From Alphaproteobacteria bacterium (GTDB taxonomy: Bacteria; Pseudomonadota; Alphaproteobacteria; Rhodobacterales; Rhodobacteraceae), in contig JAUIIJ010000008.1 in the NCBI GenBank assembly GCA_030431825.1, positions 1 to 64,000 on the forward strand: a DNA stretch of 64,000 bases, read 5' to 3'. A program made the translations under genes and the position numbers. The notes beneath the pieces are model-generated. The model ran no database searches, had not been told where the DNA came from, and saw nothing but the letters and a program-made list of their open reading frames with translations. Below are positions 26,388 to 35,385 of this stretch, one piece after another. Each line of letters begins with the position of its first letter. Positions within the stretch are counted from its first letter, which is position 1.

Positions 26388-27611
26388 TCACCTGCGGAAA
26401 TCGTCGGGGCGAATCCCGTATTTCGCCAGCTTGTCATAGAACGTCTTGCGCGGCAGCTTGAGCGCGCGCGCCGCATCCGACGCATGCCCGTTCTGCCGCC
26501 CGAGTGCCGCGATCAGCAAGGATCGCTCGACCCGCGCCATCTGTTCCGCCAGCCCCAGATCGGCGGCCTGGCTGACCTCTTCCGGCATTCCCAGCACGAG
26601 GCGCATGGCCGCGCTCATCAGCGATCGGGCATTACCCGGCCAGTCCTGCGCCATCAGCGACGCCAGATGTTCGGGCGACACATCCGGTACGCCGAGCCCC
26701 GCCTGCTCGCTCGCCTGCTCGACATATCTGCGAAACAGGACCGGGATGTCTTCGGGACGTTCGGCAAGCGACGGTATTCGCACCGAAGCAGCCTGCAACC
26801 GATAATAGAGATCCCCGTTCAGCATGGTTTCGTCGAGTTCAACCGTACTCCCGGCCATCACCCGTGGCCGCCCGGTTTCCTCGAGCGCCTCGATCAGCGC
26901 GATCTGGCTGTCGGCAGGCAGGTTGCGGATTTCATCCAGAAACAGGCTGCCGCCCTCTGCGGCGGCCAGCGCCTGCGCCAGGCCGACCCGATCCAGCCCG
27001 GCCGCGGCCCGCTTTTCGAACGGACCCCGCGCCTGATCCGAACTCAGATGGATCACCTCGGCGATCTTGGACACACCGCTGCCCGGCGGACCGCTGACAA
27101 AAACCGCCGCGGCCGTCTTTGCCAACCGCCGGACCCGCTCGCGCATCTCTGCGACAAGAACTGAATTGCCAAAGATCATCCGCGCCGCGGGATCGCCCGA
27201 TCTGGCACGTTGCCGCTCGGCCCGCATGTCGAGCGTTTCCTGCCGCGCCGCCAGCGCCCGTTCCAGCACCGCAACAAGCGCCGCCGGCGCACAGGGCTTT
27301 TCCAGAAAGTCGAACGCGCCCTTTTCCATCGCCGAGACCGCCATCGGAATGTCGCCCTCACCGGTCAACAGCACGACGGGCAAATCCTCGTCCACCCCGC
27401 GTGCATAGGACAGCAGGTGGAACCCGTCGCGCCCCGGCATCCGGATATCCGACAGGATGACGCCGGTAAAATCATGCCTGATGTGATCCTTGGCCGCGAC
27501 GAAAGACCCCGCAGTCGTCACGTCGAGATCGGCCAGGTCAAGCGTTTGCGCCAGGGCCTCGCGCACCGCCGCGTCATCATCCACCAGCAAGACCCGCCGC
27601 CCATTGCTCAT
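26388..27611 (-). CDS. dctD: DctD-type response regulator with degenerate AAA+ domain
   Basis: A 407-residue NtrC-family regulator. The receiver has Asp55 in LSDIRMPG as phosphorylation site, plus VLLTGEG and FLEKPC. The Fis-type helix-turn-helix (AARALKLPRKTFYDKLAKYG) ends the protein. The central domain is degenerate: the Walker A region reads GPPGSGVSK (residues 174-182) with valine where the ATP-binding lysine should be. The stretch that should contain GAFTGA is gone, with only about 30 residues between helix and Walker B LFLDEI (223-228). It probably activates sigma-70 polymerase rather than sigma-54. Its start overlaps the dctB stop. Confidence 0.9.
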   Translation of the reverse strand: MSNGRRVLLVDDDAAVREALAQTLDLADLDVTTAGSFVAAKDHIRHDFTGVILSDIRMPGRDGFHLLSYARGVDEDLPVVLLTGEGDIPMAVSAMEKGAFDFLEKPCAPAALVAVLERALAARQETLDMRAERQRARSGDPAARMIFGNSVLVAEMRERVRRLAKTAAAVFVSGPPGSGVSKIAEVIHLSSDQARGPFEKRAAAGLDRVGLAQALAAAEGGSLFLDEIRNLPADSQIALIEALEETGRPRVMAGSTVELDETMLNGDLYYRLQAASVRIPSLAERPEDIPVLFRRYVEQASEQAGLGVPDVSPEHLASLMAQDWPGNARSLMSAAMRLVLGMPEEVSQAADLGLAEQMARVERSLLIAALGRQNGHASDAARALKLPRKTFYDKLAKYGIRPDDFRR

Positions 27612-29359
27612 GCTGCCTGCTCCGCCTGCCAGGGTTCAAGTTGCACCGTAAACACCGCCCCGCCGTCGGGACCGTTTTCGCCACGGATGTCGCCGCCAAA
27701 GCTCTGCACGATTCCATAGGAAATCGACAGGCCCAGCCCCATGCCTTCGGACGCCCCGACCTCCTTGGTGGAATAGAACGGCTCGAACACCTTGTCCGGT
27801 ACGTCGATGCCCGGCCCGTTGTCGCGTATGATGACACGCAATGGACCGGTCTCGGCCACCTCGATCTCGATCGTTTTGCCGTCGCGCCCCTCCATCGCAT
27901 CCGCCGCGTTGGTCAGCAGGTTGACAAAAACCTGCCCCAGCCGCACGTCCCCTCCCCGCACCCAGATCGGCTGATCCGGCCGTGCAAAGCGGATCGTGAC
28001 CGCATCCTGACGCATGCGCGCGCCGGTCAACTCGATTGCACTATCCAGTATGGCGACGATATCGACCTGCCTCACGTCCTCGCTTTCCTGCCGGGCAAAG
28101 GCGCGCAGGTTGCGGATGATCCGCCCCATGCGATGCGCAAGATCGGCAATCCGGGCGAGATTCTCGCCGGCCTTGTCGGCGCGTCCGCGCGCGAGATACT
28201 CGGCGCCGTTCTCGGCAAAGGAGCGGATCGCCATGAGGGGCTGGTTCAACTCGTGACTGATCCCCGCGCTCATCTGTCCCAGTGCGCTCAGCTTGCCGGC
28301 CTGAACAAGGTCTGCCTGAGCACGCGTGAGGGCGGCCTCGGCCTCCTTGCGCTCGATGATCTCCTGGCGCAGCAGCGCGTTCGCCTCTGACAGGGCTCTG
28401 GTGCGCCTGGCCACTCGGGTTTCCAGAACCGCGTTCGCCTGCGCCAGGGTTCTGCGCCGTTCGGTGGCAAGGAACAGCATCGCGCCGAAGGCCAGGCAGA
28501 TGGCCGCCACGGCCGAGCTCTGCAACCACGCCAATCGCCGCGCCGGGGCAGCATTCACGAGAATCTCGCCGGTCAGCCCCACGATCGGCAGGTGCCGTTG
28601 CAGGTGCAGCGCCCGCTCCGGGACATATGGCCCCCAGCGAATATTCCAGATCTCGTGCTCGCCGGTCTGTGCCGCCCTGAATTCCGGGGCCGGACCATCC
28701 GGCGGCACCAGCCCGATGCCATCCGGCGGTCTGGTCCAGAACAGCAATTCGAAACGGTTGGTGATGAATACCTCGCCATTGACATCGGTAAAGAACACCG
28801 CCGGCGCATTCCCCGGCCAGGCCAGTTCGATGCTGGCCACGTCGGCAACCACCACGACCGCTCCGCGCACATGTCCGGTCGCATCAAAGGTTGGCGCGGC
28901 ATAGTAATAGGCCCGCCGGTTCAGCGGCGCGCGCACCCCGTGATCGGAACCAAGCGCCCCCTGCAATGCACGGCGAAAATAGACGGTAGCGGAAACATCT
29001 TCGGGTGTCAGACCGTTGGCGCTGACCAGGACGCGGCCAGACAGATCGGCATAGGCCACATCCAGCGCCGCCGTCTTGTCGGCAACCTCGAGCAGCTGCG
29101 CCTGCGCCGCGGCCCTCCGCGCCGGATCATCCAGCGTATCGAACATCGGATGATCGGTCAGCAGCACGGCAAGTTCCTGATAGACCTGCAATTCGGTACT
29201 CAGGCGGTCACTCGCCAGAGCGAGATCCCCCTCGGCCCGCCGCGCGAGTTGCTCAAGCGCCTGAAGATAACCATAGCGCCAGACGGTCCCGGCCAGCGCC
29301 GCGACAACAGCGAGGAAAATCAGCACCATCCAGGATCGTCGGTGTCGCAAGCCAGTCAT
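27608..29359 (-). CDS. dctB: DctB-type C4-dicarboxylate sensor histidine kinase
   Basis: A 583-residue inner-membrane kinase. One helix (about 10-27) and a second (about 283-302) frame a periplasmic sensor domain with double-PAS features (FRRALQGALGSDHGVRAPLN, AYYYAAP, FFTDVNGEVFITN). A coiled coil follows, then the kinase core: H-box GISHELNQPLMAIRSFAENG, N-box NLLTNAADAM and G-box IIRDNGPGID. It should phosphorylate the DctD regulator whose gene overlaps it by 4 bp, and so control the dctPQM operon. Start at ATG 29359. Confidence 0.93.
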   Translation of the reverse strand: MTGLRHRRSWMVLIFLAVVAALAGTVWRYGYLQALEQLARRAEGDLALASDRLSTELQVYQELAVLLTDHPMFDTLDDPARRAAAQAQLLEVADKTAALDVAYADLSGRVLVSANGLTPEDVSATVYFRRALQGALGSDHGVRAPLNRRAYYYAAPTFDATGHVRGAVVVVADVASIELAWPGNAPAVFFTDVNGEVFITNRFELLFWTRPPDGIGLVPPDGPAPEFRAAQTGEHEIWNIRWGPYVPERALHLQRHLPIVGLTGEILVNAAPARRLAWLQSSAVAAICLAFGAMLFLATERRRTLAQANAVLETRVARRTRALSEANALLRQEIIERKEAEAALTRAQADLVQAGKLSALGQMSAGISHELNQPLMAIRSFAENGAEYLARGRADKAGENLARIADLAHRMGRIIRNLRAFARQESEDVRQVDIVAILDSAIELTGARMRQDAVTIRFARPDQPIWVRGGDVRLGQVFVNLLTNAADAMEGRDGKTIEIEVAETGPLRVIIRDNGPGIDVPDKVFEPFYSTKEVGASEGMGLGLSISYGIVQSFGGDIRGENGPDGGAVFTVQLEPWQAEQAA

Positions 29360-29402
29360 GCAAGGATCCTATCAGGTCCGTCCGCGATGTGACCAGTGTT
29401 CG

Positions 29403-29864
29403 CTAGATGGGCAGCATCGTTGTCGACTTGATCTCTTCCATCGACAGCAGAGCGGTGACATTGTGCACACGCACCTCGGAAATAAGCGCCTGATAGAACT
29501 CGTCATAGGCGCGCGCATTCCTGACCCGCACCTTGAGAATATAGTCGATATCCCCCGCAAGCCGGTGCGCCTCCTGCACCTCGGGCCGGTCGCGCAGGGC
29601 CTTGAGAAACATCGCCTGCCACCCGGCCTCGTGTTCCGACGTCCGGATCAGCACAAAGAAACACGCTTCGAATCCAAGCGCCTCCGCATCCAGCACGACG
29701 GTCTGCCGTCCGATCACACCGGCCTCGCGCAGCTTGCGAATGCGATTCCAGACCGGGGTCTTGGAACTGCCGACCGCGCGGGCGATTTCATCAAGCGATT
29801 GCGCGGCATCGCGCTGTAACTCCGCCAGAATTTTCCGATCTGTCTCATCGATCCGTACAGACAT
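29403..29864 (-). CDS. Lrp/AsnC family transcriptional regulator
   Basis: A 153-residue regulator. The N-terminal helix-turn-helix (TDRKILAELQRDAAQSLDEIA to RIRKLREAGVIG) binds DNA and the C-terminal RAM domain (LAGDIDYILKVRVRN) senses a small effector, usually an amino acid. The ATG at 29864 is favoured by GAGGGG upstream; an ATG at 29882 would add six residues without a ribosome site. It is divergent from the sulfite-reduction operon at 30012 across 147 AT-rich bp, so it is probably that operon's regulator, with cysteine or a sulfur metabolite as effector. Confidence 0.92.
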   Translation of the reverse strand: MSVRIDETDRKILAELQRDAAQSLDEIARAVGSSKTPVWNRIRKLREAGVIGRQTVVLDAEALGFEACFFVLIRTSEHEAGWQAMFLKALRDRPEVQEAHRLAGDIDYILKVRVRNARAYDEFYQALISEVRVHNVTALLSMEEIKSTTMLPI

Positions 29865-30011
29865 TCCGATTTCACCCCTCATTCAGGCCGCTTGTTCCGA
29901 TTGCGGTTCGTATTGGAACATTATTCCTTATTTGGCAATGTATCTGGCGTAAATACGGGAAAATTTCCTATATAGAGAGCGGAAATACAGCAGTCTTGAG
30001 GAAATGAGCGG

Positions 30012-30326
30012 ATGCCCCGTGAATTCACGCCCAAAGTCGTCACAGCATCGGACCTTCTGGAAGGCGATGTGATCTATCAAACCGCCGATGATCGCTGGAG
30101 CCGCGATCTGGCGGATGCCGAGATCATCACCGACGAAGCCCATGCACAGGTGCGCCTGCTTGATGCAGAGCAGCAGGCCAACCGCATCGTCGGCGCCTAT
30201 CTTGCCGACATGAAACCCGCTGGCGACGGGCCTCAGCCCATCCATTTCCGCGAAGAGTTCCGCCGCACCGGGCCGTCAAATTATCCGCATGGCAAACAGG
30301 AAGCGCAGGCCGGATTGCGCGGCTGA
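30012..30326 (+). CDS. DUF2849 domain protein (sulfite reductase operon)
   Basis: A 104-residue soluble protein. TASDLLEGDVIYQTADDRWSRDL and the central alanine/glutamate-rich helix fit DUF2849, a family found next to alphaproteobacterial nitrite/sulfite reductases. It is the first gene of the operon, 47 bp before the reductase, with GAGGAA just upstream (29998-30003). Its biochemical role is not known; help in sulfite reductase maturation or electron transfer is a guess from context. Confidence 0.86.
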   Translation: MPREFTPKVVTASDLLEGDVIYQTADDRWSRDLADAEIITDEAHAQVRLLDAEQQANRIVGAYLADMKPAGDGPQPIHFREEFRRTGPSNYPHGKQEAQAGLRG

Positions 30327-30373
30327 CACCCAGCCCAGCCAGTCGCGTCACCTCTCCAGACAGGACAGATCAG

Positions 30374-32038
30374 ATGTACAGCTATACCGAATTCGACACC
30401 GCATTCCTTGCCGAGCGCAACGCCCAGTTCCGCGCCCAGGTCGAGCGCCGGATCGATGGATCGCTCACCGAAGATGAATTCAAGCCACTGCGCCTGATGA
30501 ATGGCGTTTACCTTCAGTTGCACGCCTACATGCTGCGGGTCGCGATCCCCTACGGCACGCTGAACAGCGCACAGATGCGCAAGCTGGCCTACCTGGCCGA
30601 GCGTTGGGACAAGGGCTATGGCCATTTCACCACCCGCCAGAACATCCAGTACAACTGGCCGAAACTGCGCGACATTCCCGATATGCTCGACGCTCTGGCC
30701 GAGGTCGGGCTGCACGCCATCCAGACCAGCGGCAACACGATCCGCAACGTGACAGCGGACCATTTCTCGGGCGCGGCGGCGGACGAGATCGCGGATCCGC
30801 GCCCGGTGGCCGAGCTGATCCGCCAGTGGTCGACCGATCACCCGGAATTCCAGTTCCTCGGGCGCAAGTTCAAGATCGCCGTCACCGGCAGCGAAAGTGA
30901 CCGCGCGGTGATCAAGGCGCATGACATCGGCCTGCAGATTGTCCGTCAGGATGGCGAGATCGGCTACAAGGTCATCGTTGGCGGCGGTCTCGGCCGCACC
31001 CCGATGATCGGCAAGGTCATTCGCGAATTCCTGCCCCAAGCCGATCTGTTGCCCTACCTGGAAGCGGTGCTCAGCGTCTACAACCTGCTGGGTCGTCGCG
31101 ACAACAAGTACAAGGCCCGCATCAAGATCACCGTGCACGAACACGGCATCGACGAGATCCGCGAGCGCGTCGAACGCGTGTTCGACAGGCTGCGCCCGGT
31201 CTGGTCCGGCGTCGATCAGGAATTGCTGCCGCAGATTCAGGCGCAATTCACCCTGCCGCCCCTGCGCACCGGCTCGACCGCAGCCTATGACGCGGCCTAT
31301 CGGGCCGATCCGGTGTTCCGCAGCTGGGCCGACACCAACCTGACACCGCATCGCGATCCGGAACATGCGATCGTCTCGATCAGTCTCAAGGCCCACGGTG
31401 CGACGCCCGGCGATGCCAGCGCCGAACAGATGCGCGTGATGGCCGACCTGGCCGAGCAGTATGCCCATGACGAGCTGCGCATCAGCCACGAACAGAACGT
31501 GGTGCTGCCCCATGTGCACAAATCCGACCTGCCCGCGATCCACGCGGCCCTCAAGGCGAACGGCCTCGCGACCGCGAATATCGGACTGATCAGCGACATC
31601 ATCGCCTGCCCCGGCATGGATTACTGCGCACTTGCGACGGCGCGCTCGATCCCGATCGCTCAACAGATCGCCACACGGTTTGACGAGTTGAAGATCGAGA
31701 ACGATATCGGATCTCTCAAGATCAAGATTTCCGGCTGCATCAATGCCTGCGGCCACCACCACGTGGGGCATATCGGCATCCTGGGTCTGGATCGCGCGGG
31801 GGTCGAGAACTACCAGATCACCCTTGGCGGCGATGCCACCGAAAATGCGTCGCTTGGCGAACGGGTTGGTCCGGGGTTTTCCGCAGATGACGTGATCCCC
31901 GCCATCGAGCGGCTGGTCTATGCCTATCTCGACCTGCGCACCGAAGCGTCCGAAACTTTCCTTCAGACCTATCGTCGCGTCGGGATGGCTCCGTTCAAGG
32001 CAGCGCTCTATCCGCAGGCCGCCGTCGCTGCCGAGTGA
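30374..32038 (+). CDS. cysI: Ferredoxin-type sulfite/nitrite reductase (siroheme, 4Fe-4S)
   Basis: A 554-residue siroheme reductase. It carries two ferrodoxin-like half domains and the coupled cluster ligands: CPGMDYC near residue 411 and GCINACGHHHVGHIG near residue 453. KGYGHFTTRQNIQYNWPKL is the conserved siroheme/substrate arginine segment. It reduces sulfite to sulfide with six electrons in the cytoplasm. Its neighbours, an APS reductase and a ferredoxin-NADP reductase, argue for sulfite as the physiological substrate rather than nitrite. Confidence 0.93.
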   Translation: MYSYTEFDTAFLAERNAQFRAQVERRIDGSLTEDEFKPLRLMNGVYLQLHAYMLRVAIPYGTLNSAQMRKLAYLAERWDKGYGHFTTRQNIQYNWPKLRDIPDMLDALAEVGLHAIQTSGNTIRNVTADHFSGAAADEIADPRPVAELIRQWSTDHPEFQFLGRKFKIAVTGSESDRAVIKAHDIGLQIVRQDGEIGYKVIVGGGLGRTPMIGKVIREFLPQADLLPYLEAVLSVYNLLGRRDNKYKARIKITVHEHGIDEIRERVERVFDRLRPVWSGVDQELLPQIQAQFTLPPLRTGSTAAYDAAYRADPVFRSWADTNLTPHRDPEHAIVSISLKAHGATPGDASAEQMRVMADLAEQYAHDELRISHEQNVVLPHVHKSDLPAIHAALKANGLATANIGLISDIIACPGMDYCALATARSIPIAQQIATRFDELKIENDIGSLKIKISGCINACGHHHVGHIGILGLDRAGVENYQITLGGDATENASLGERVGPGFSADDVIPAIERLVYAYLDLRTEASETFLQTYRRVGMAPFKAALYPQAAVAAE

Positions 32039-32044
32039 TGCATC

Positions 32045-32803
32045 ATGCTTGATCTCGCAGAGAAAGGCCCTGTCGACGGTCCCGACGCCGCGGACCTCGC
32101 GGCCCGGGTCGCCGACCTGAACGCCCGCTATCGGCATCACAGCGCCACCGCCGTGATGCAGGGTGCCTTGCAGAACGCAGGCAAGATTGCCCTGGTCTCC
32201 AGCTTTGGCGCGGAATCCGTCGTGCTGCTTCACATGGCGGCGGTGACGGACCGGGCGACGCCGGTCCTGTTCATCGACACCGAGATGCTGTTTACCGAGA
32301 CCCTCGTCTACCAGTCCGAAGTTTCGGAACGTCTGGGCCTGACCAATGTTCAGATCATTCGCGCCGACGACATCACCACGCGCGATCCCGATGGTAGCCT
32401 GCATCTCCGCGACACGGATGCGTGCTGCGCGCTGCGCAAGACCGAACCGCTGAACAAGGCGCTGGCCTCGTATGATGGCTGGATCACCGGGCGCAAACGG
32501 TTTCAGTCAGGCACCCGCTCCGCCCTCGAATTTTTTGAGGTCGAGGACGGAACCGGACGGATCAAGGTCAATCCGCTGGCCCATTGGGCGCCCGAAGACG
32601 TGCGTGCCTATATGGAGGAAAACAGGCTGCCCCGGCATCCGCTGGTGGCGAAAGGCTATCCCTCGATCGGATGCGCCCCCTGCACCTCGCCCGTGGCCAA
32701 GGGGGAAGACCCGCGCGCCGGGCGCTGGCGCAATCAGGAAAAAGACGAATGCGGCATCCATTTTGTGAATGGCAAGATGGTCCGGACAGGAGCAAAATCA
32801 TGA
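32045..32803 (+). CDS. cysH: Assimilatory APS reductase (phosphoadenylyl/adenylyl-sulfate reductase)
   Basis: A 252-residue enzyme that makes sulfite from activated sulfate. VSSFGAESVVLLHM is the nucleotide (PP-loop) motif. The paired cysteines DACCALRK and the later GCAPC ligate a 4Fe-4S cluster, which marks the APS-using class rather than PAPS-only enzymes. The catalytic cysteine is in DECGIHF near the C terminus. It starts 6 bp after cysI, and its stop overlaps the next ATG. Confidence 0.94.
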   Translation: MLDLAEKGPVDGPDAADLAARVADLNARYRHHSATAVMQGALQNAGKIALVSSFGAESVVLLHMAAVTDRATPVLFIDTEMLFTETLVYQSEVSERLGLTNVQIIRADDITTRDPDGSLHLRDTDACCALRKTEPLNKALASYDGWITGRKRFQSGTRSALEFFEVEDGTGRIKVNPLAHWAPEDVRAYMEENRLPRHPLVAKGYPSIGCAPCTSPVAKGEDPRAGRWRNQEKDECGIHFVNGKMVRTGAKS

Positions 32804-33204
32804 GCGTAATCGTGACCGATACCGGCTTTGAGCCGGACGACTGGAACAATGGCTATTGCGATGCCGGCCAGGCCGCCAATGACGCGGTGGCACTGGATGT
32901 TTCCTCTGATACGGACCCGGCGTCTGTGCCGCTGCATTCCGGCCTGCGCATGATCCGCGTGGATTTTCCGAGCTCGGCCGATGGGCGTGGATTTACCATT
33001 GCACGGCAATTGCGGCTGCGCGGATATCAGGGCCGGTTGCGGGCGCGCGGGCACGTTCTGGCCGATCAATACGCGATGGCCCGCCGTTCGGGATTCGACG
33101 AGGTCGAAATCGACGATGCCCTCGCCGCGCGACAGCCCGAGGATCAATGGCTTGCGCGTGCAAATTGGCAGCAGCACGATTATCAGTCCCGCCTGCGCGG
33201 CTAA
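32800..33204 (+). CDS. DUF934 family protein (sulfur assimilation)
   Basis: A 134-residue soluble protein starting at an ATG that overlaps the cysH stop (ATGA). The signature is DFPSSADGRGFTIARQLR followed by RARGHVLADQYAMARRSGFDEVEID, as in DUF934 proteins encoded next to sulfite reductases. The family is assumed to assist sulfite reduction, possibly as an electron-transfer or assembly factor; no catalytic motif is evident. Confidence 0.88.
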   Translation: MSVIVTDTGFEPDDWNNGYCDAGQAANDAVALDVSSDTDPASVPLHSGLRMIRVDFPSSADGRGFTIARQLRLRGYQGRLRARGHVLADQYAMARRSGFDEVEIDDALAARQPEDQWLARANWQQHDYQSRLRG

Positions 33205-33273
33205 GACCCCTTTCCCTGACATACATCAAAGACTAATCAGAGGTGTCGGCTCAGCAGACCGGCAGTATAAACG

Positions 33274-34116
33274 ATGACAGAGATGACCCCCGTGACCAAC
33301 GCCGCGACCGACGCCACCCCCGTCAAGACGCCGACCCTGCCCGATGCCCAGACGGTCACCGCCGTCAAACACTGGACGGACCGACTTTTCTCGTTCCGTG
33401 TCAGCCGTCCGCAGAGTCTGCGCTTCCGCTCGGGGGAGTTCGTCATGATCGGCCTGCTGGGCGATAACGGCAAACCGCTGCTGCGGGCCTATTCCATCGC
33501 AAGTCCCGCCTGGGACGATGAACTCGAATTCTATTCGATCAAGGTTCAGGATGGCCCGCTGACCAGCAAGCTGCAACATATCCAGCCCGGCGACCAGATC
33601 ATCCTGCGCCCCAAACCCGTTGGCACGCTGGTGCATGACGCACTGCTGCCCGGAAAACGCATATGGTTCTTCGCCACCGGCACCGGTTTCGCGCCCTTTG
33701 CCTCGCTGCTGCGTGAACCCGAGACCTACGAGAATTATGACGAGGTCATCATCACCCATACCTGCCGCGATGTCGCGGAACTGGAATATGGCCGTCAGCT
33801 GATCGAAGATCTCAAGTCGGATGAATTGATGCAGGAATTGATCGGGGCGGAAAATCTTGCCAAGATCCGCTACTATCCCACCACCACCCGCGAGGAAAGC
33901 CCGAGGATGGGCCGGATCACCGACCTGCTTGCGGATGGGACGGTCTTTTCCGATCTCGGGATTTCACCGATCACCCCCGAAACCGATCGTGCGATGGTTT
34001 GCGGCTCGCTCGGTTTCAATCAGGATATCAAGCAAATCCTGGAAGATTTCGGACTGGTGGAAGGTGCCAATTCGGATCCTCAGCACTATGTGGTCGAAAA
34101 GGCCTTTGTCGGCTGA
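33274..34116 (+). CDS. fpr: Ferredoxin-NADP+ reductase
   Basis: A 280-residue flavoprotein. After a 25-residue Thr/Ala-rich leader, RAYSIASPAWDDELEFYSIKV is the FAD-binding strand-loop, and FATGTGFAPFASLLRE and MVCGSLGFNQDI are NADP contacts. It ends YVVEKAFVG, as bacterial FNRs of this type do. It probably supplies reduced ferredoxin to the sulfite reductase encoded upstream (69 bp gap). A strong terminator follows at 34138. Confidence 0.94.
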   Translation: MTEMTPVTNAATDATPVKTPTLPDAQTVTAVKHWTDRLFSFRVSRPQSLRFRSGEFVMIGLLGDNGKPLLRAYSIASPAWDDELEFYSIKVQDGPLTSKLQHIQPGDQIILRPKPVGTLVHDALLPGKRIWFFATGTGFAPFASLLREPETYENYDEVIITHTCRDVAELEYGRQLIEDLKSDELMQELIGAENLAKIRYYPTTTREESPRMGRITDLLADGTVFSDLGISPITPETDRAMVCGSLGFNQDIKQILEDFGLVEGANSDPQHYVVEKAFVG

Positions 34117-34137
34117 AATAACTTCATCCAGTAATGC

Positions 34138-34176
34138 AAGAACGCCTGCCAAGACATTTGGCAGGCGTTCTTTTTT
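34138..34176 (+). terminator. Strong rho-independent terminator after fpr
   Basis: A perfect 15-bp inverted repeat (34138-34152 with 34158-34172), 5-base loop, then a T-run through 34176. It ends the sulfur assimilation operon. Confidence 0.92.
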
Positions 34177-34268
34177 GTCCGGGTAACCCTGTCAGCCACG
34201 TGGCAAACCGAACCTGAGGCGGTGGCCGGAACAACACGTTGCCCGGCCAACCCCATGTCAGTTGTCGA

Positions 34269-35183
34269 TCAGAGGCCCATCGCCGAACGGATCTGTTCGA
34301 GCGCCGCCTTAAGCAGCTCCGGATTGTTCCGCGCCTGCTCCAGACCAGCCAGCAGCGTCGCCTTGCGGGCCGCACCAAGGCTCGATTCCTGCAATGCCGT
34401 GGCAGCCTTGTCATAATCGAAACCGTCAACGGTAAAGAGCTCGGCCAGGCTGTTGCCGCCCTGCGCAGCGGCATCAGCGGCCCCGTCAACGGCAGCAGCA
34501 GCGCCATCGGCCGCGTCAGCGGCGGTATCGGCAACCGCATCCGCAGCGTCGCTTGCCGCTTCCGTTGTGGCAGTTGCGGCATCGGATGCTGCGTCGGCCG
34601 CATCGCTTGCGGCGTCGGCGGCACCCTGCTCAACGGCCTCCGCCGTCGCGGCTGCATCTGCTGCAACATTGTCCGCAGCTTCGCTGGCCTCGTTCGCCAC
34701 GCCGGTCGCCGTCTCGGTGGCCGCATCGACAGCCTCGGACGCAGCCTCCGTCGCGCTGTCTGCAGCGTCGGACGCAGCCTCTGTCGCGCTATTTGCCGCG
34801 TCGGTCACGGTCTCGGTCGCGCTGTCTGCCGCATCGGATACGGCCTCTGCGGCGGTGTCGGCGGTCTCGGATGCCGCATCGGTCACGGCATCCGCAGCCT
34901 CGGTTGCGGCATCGACGGCACCATCCACGGCTTCACCTGTTGCATCAACAGCGGCGTCAGCCGCATCGGCCGTCGCGTCGGCGGCGTCTTCAACCGCGCC
35001 GGTGACCGCGTCGGTTGCATCGCTTGCAGCTTCACTCGTCCCTGTCACCAACTCTTCCGCGACAGTTTCCGTGCTGTTCGCTGCGTCTGTTACCGCCTGG
35101 TTCACTTCTTCCTGATTGTTCAGGTAGTAATATCCCGCTCCTGCGACCGCGGCGGCAGCAACAATCCAAATCACTGGTTTCAT
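34269..35183 (-). CDS. Alanine-rich amphipathic repeat protein with N-terminal anchor
   Basis: A 304-residue low-complexity protein. An N-terminal hydrophobic helix (about 3-18, VIWIVAAAAVAGAGYYYL) could be a signal anchor. About residues 35-240 are almost entirely Ala, Asp, Glu, Thr, Ser and Val in short repeats of the type AADAATDAA/SEAASDAAD, strongly acidic and able to form a long amphipathic helix or coiled coil, similar in style to LEA or apolipoprotein-like proteins. The last 60 residues (LAELFTVDGFDYDKAATAL onward) are a normal globular segment. GGAG lies just before the ATG 35183; TTG 35195 is an alternative. Function unknown; an envelope spacer or stress protein is possible. Confidence 0.85.
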   Translation of the reverse strand: MKPVIWIVAAAAVAGAGYYYLNNQEEVNQAVTDAANSTETVAEELVTGTSEAASDATDAVTGAVEDAADATADAADAAVDATGEAVDGAVDAATEAADAVTDAASETADTAAEAVSDAADSATETVTDAANSATEAASDAADSATEAASEAVDAATETATGVANEASEAADNVAADAAATAEAVEQGAADAASDAADAASDAATATTEAASDAADAVADTAADAADGAAAAVDGAADAAAQGGNSLAELFTVDGFDYDKAATALQESSLGAARKATLLAGLEQARNNPELLKAALEQIRSAMGL

Positions 35184-35385
35184 GACGTTCTCCAAAATTC
35201 AAACCCAGGCACCCGACCGGCGCCGGTCGCCTGTTAGATCTCCCTCATCGCCCGCACAATCAAGGGGGAAAACCGGCGTCAAAGTCGCAATACATGCATT
35301 TCGGCAAAGAATTGCGACTTGAACCGCGACGCTGCCAAAGCTAGGTTTGCGTTTCAGTTATTCCAACGATCAAAGGAACGAATCC

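Noticed and set aside
30281-32404. Minus-strand open frame of about 700 codons
   Set aside because: It lies antisense over cysI, which has clear siroheme motifs on the plus strand.
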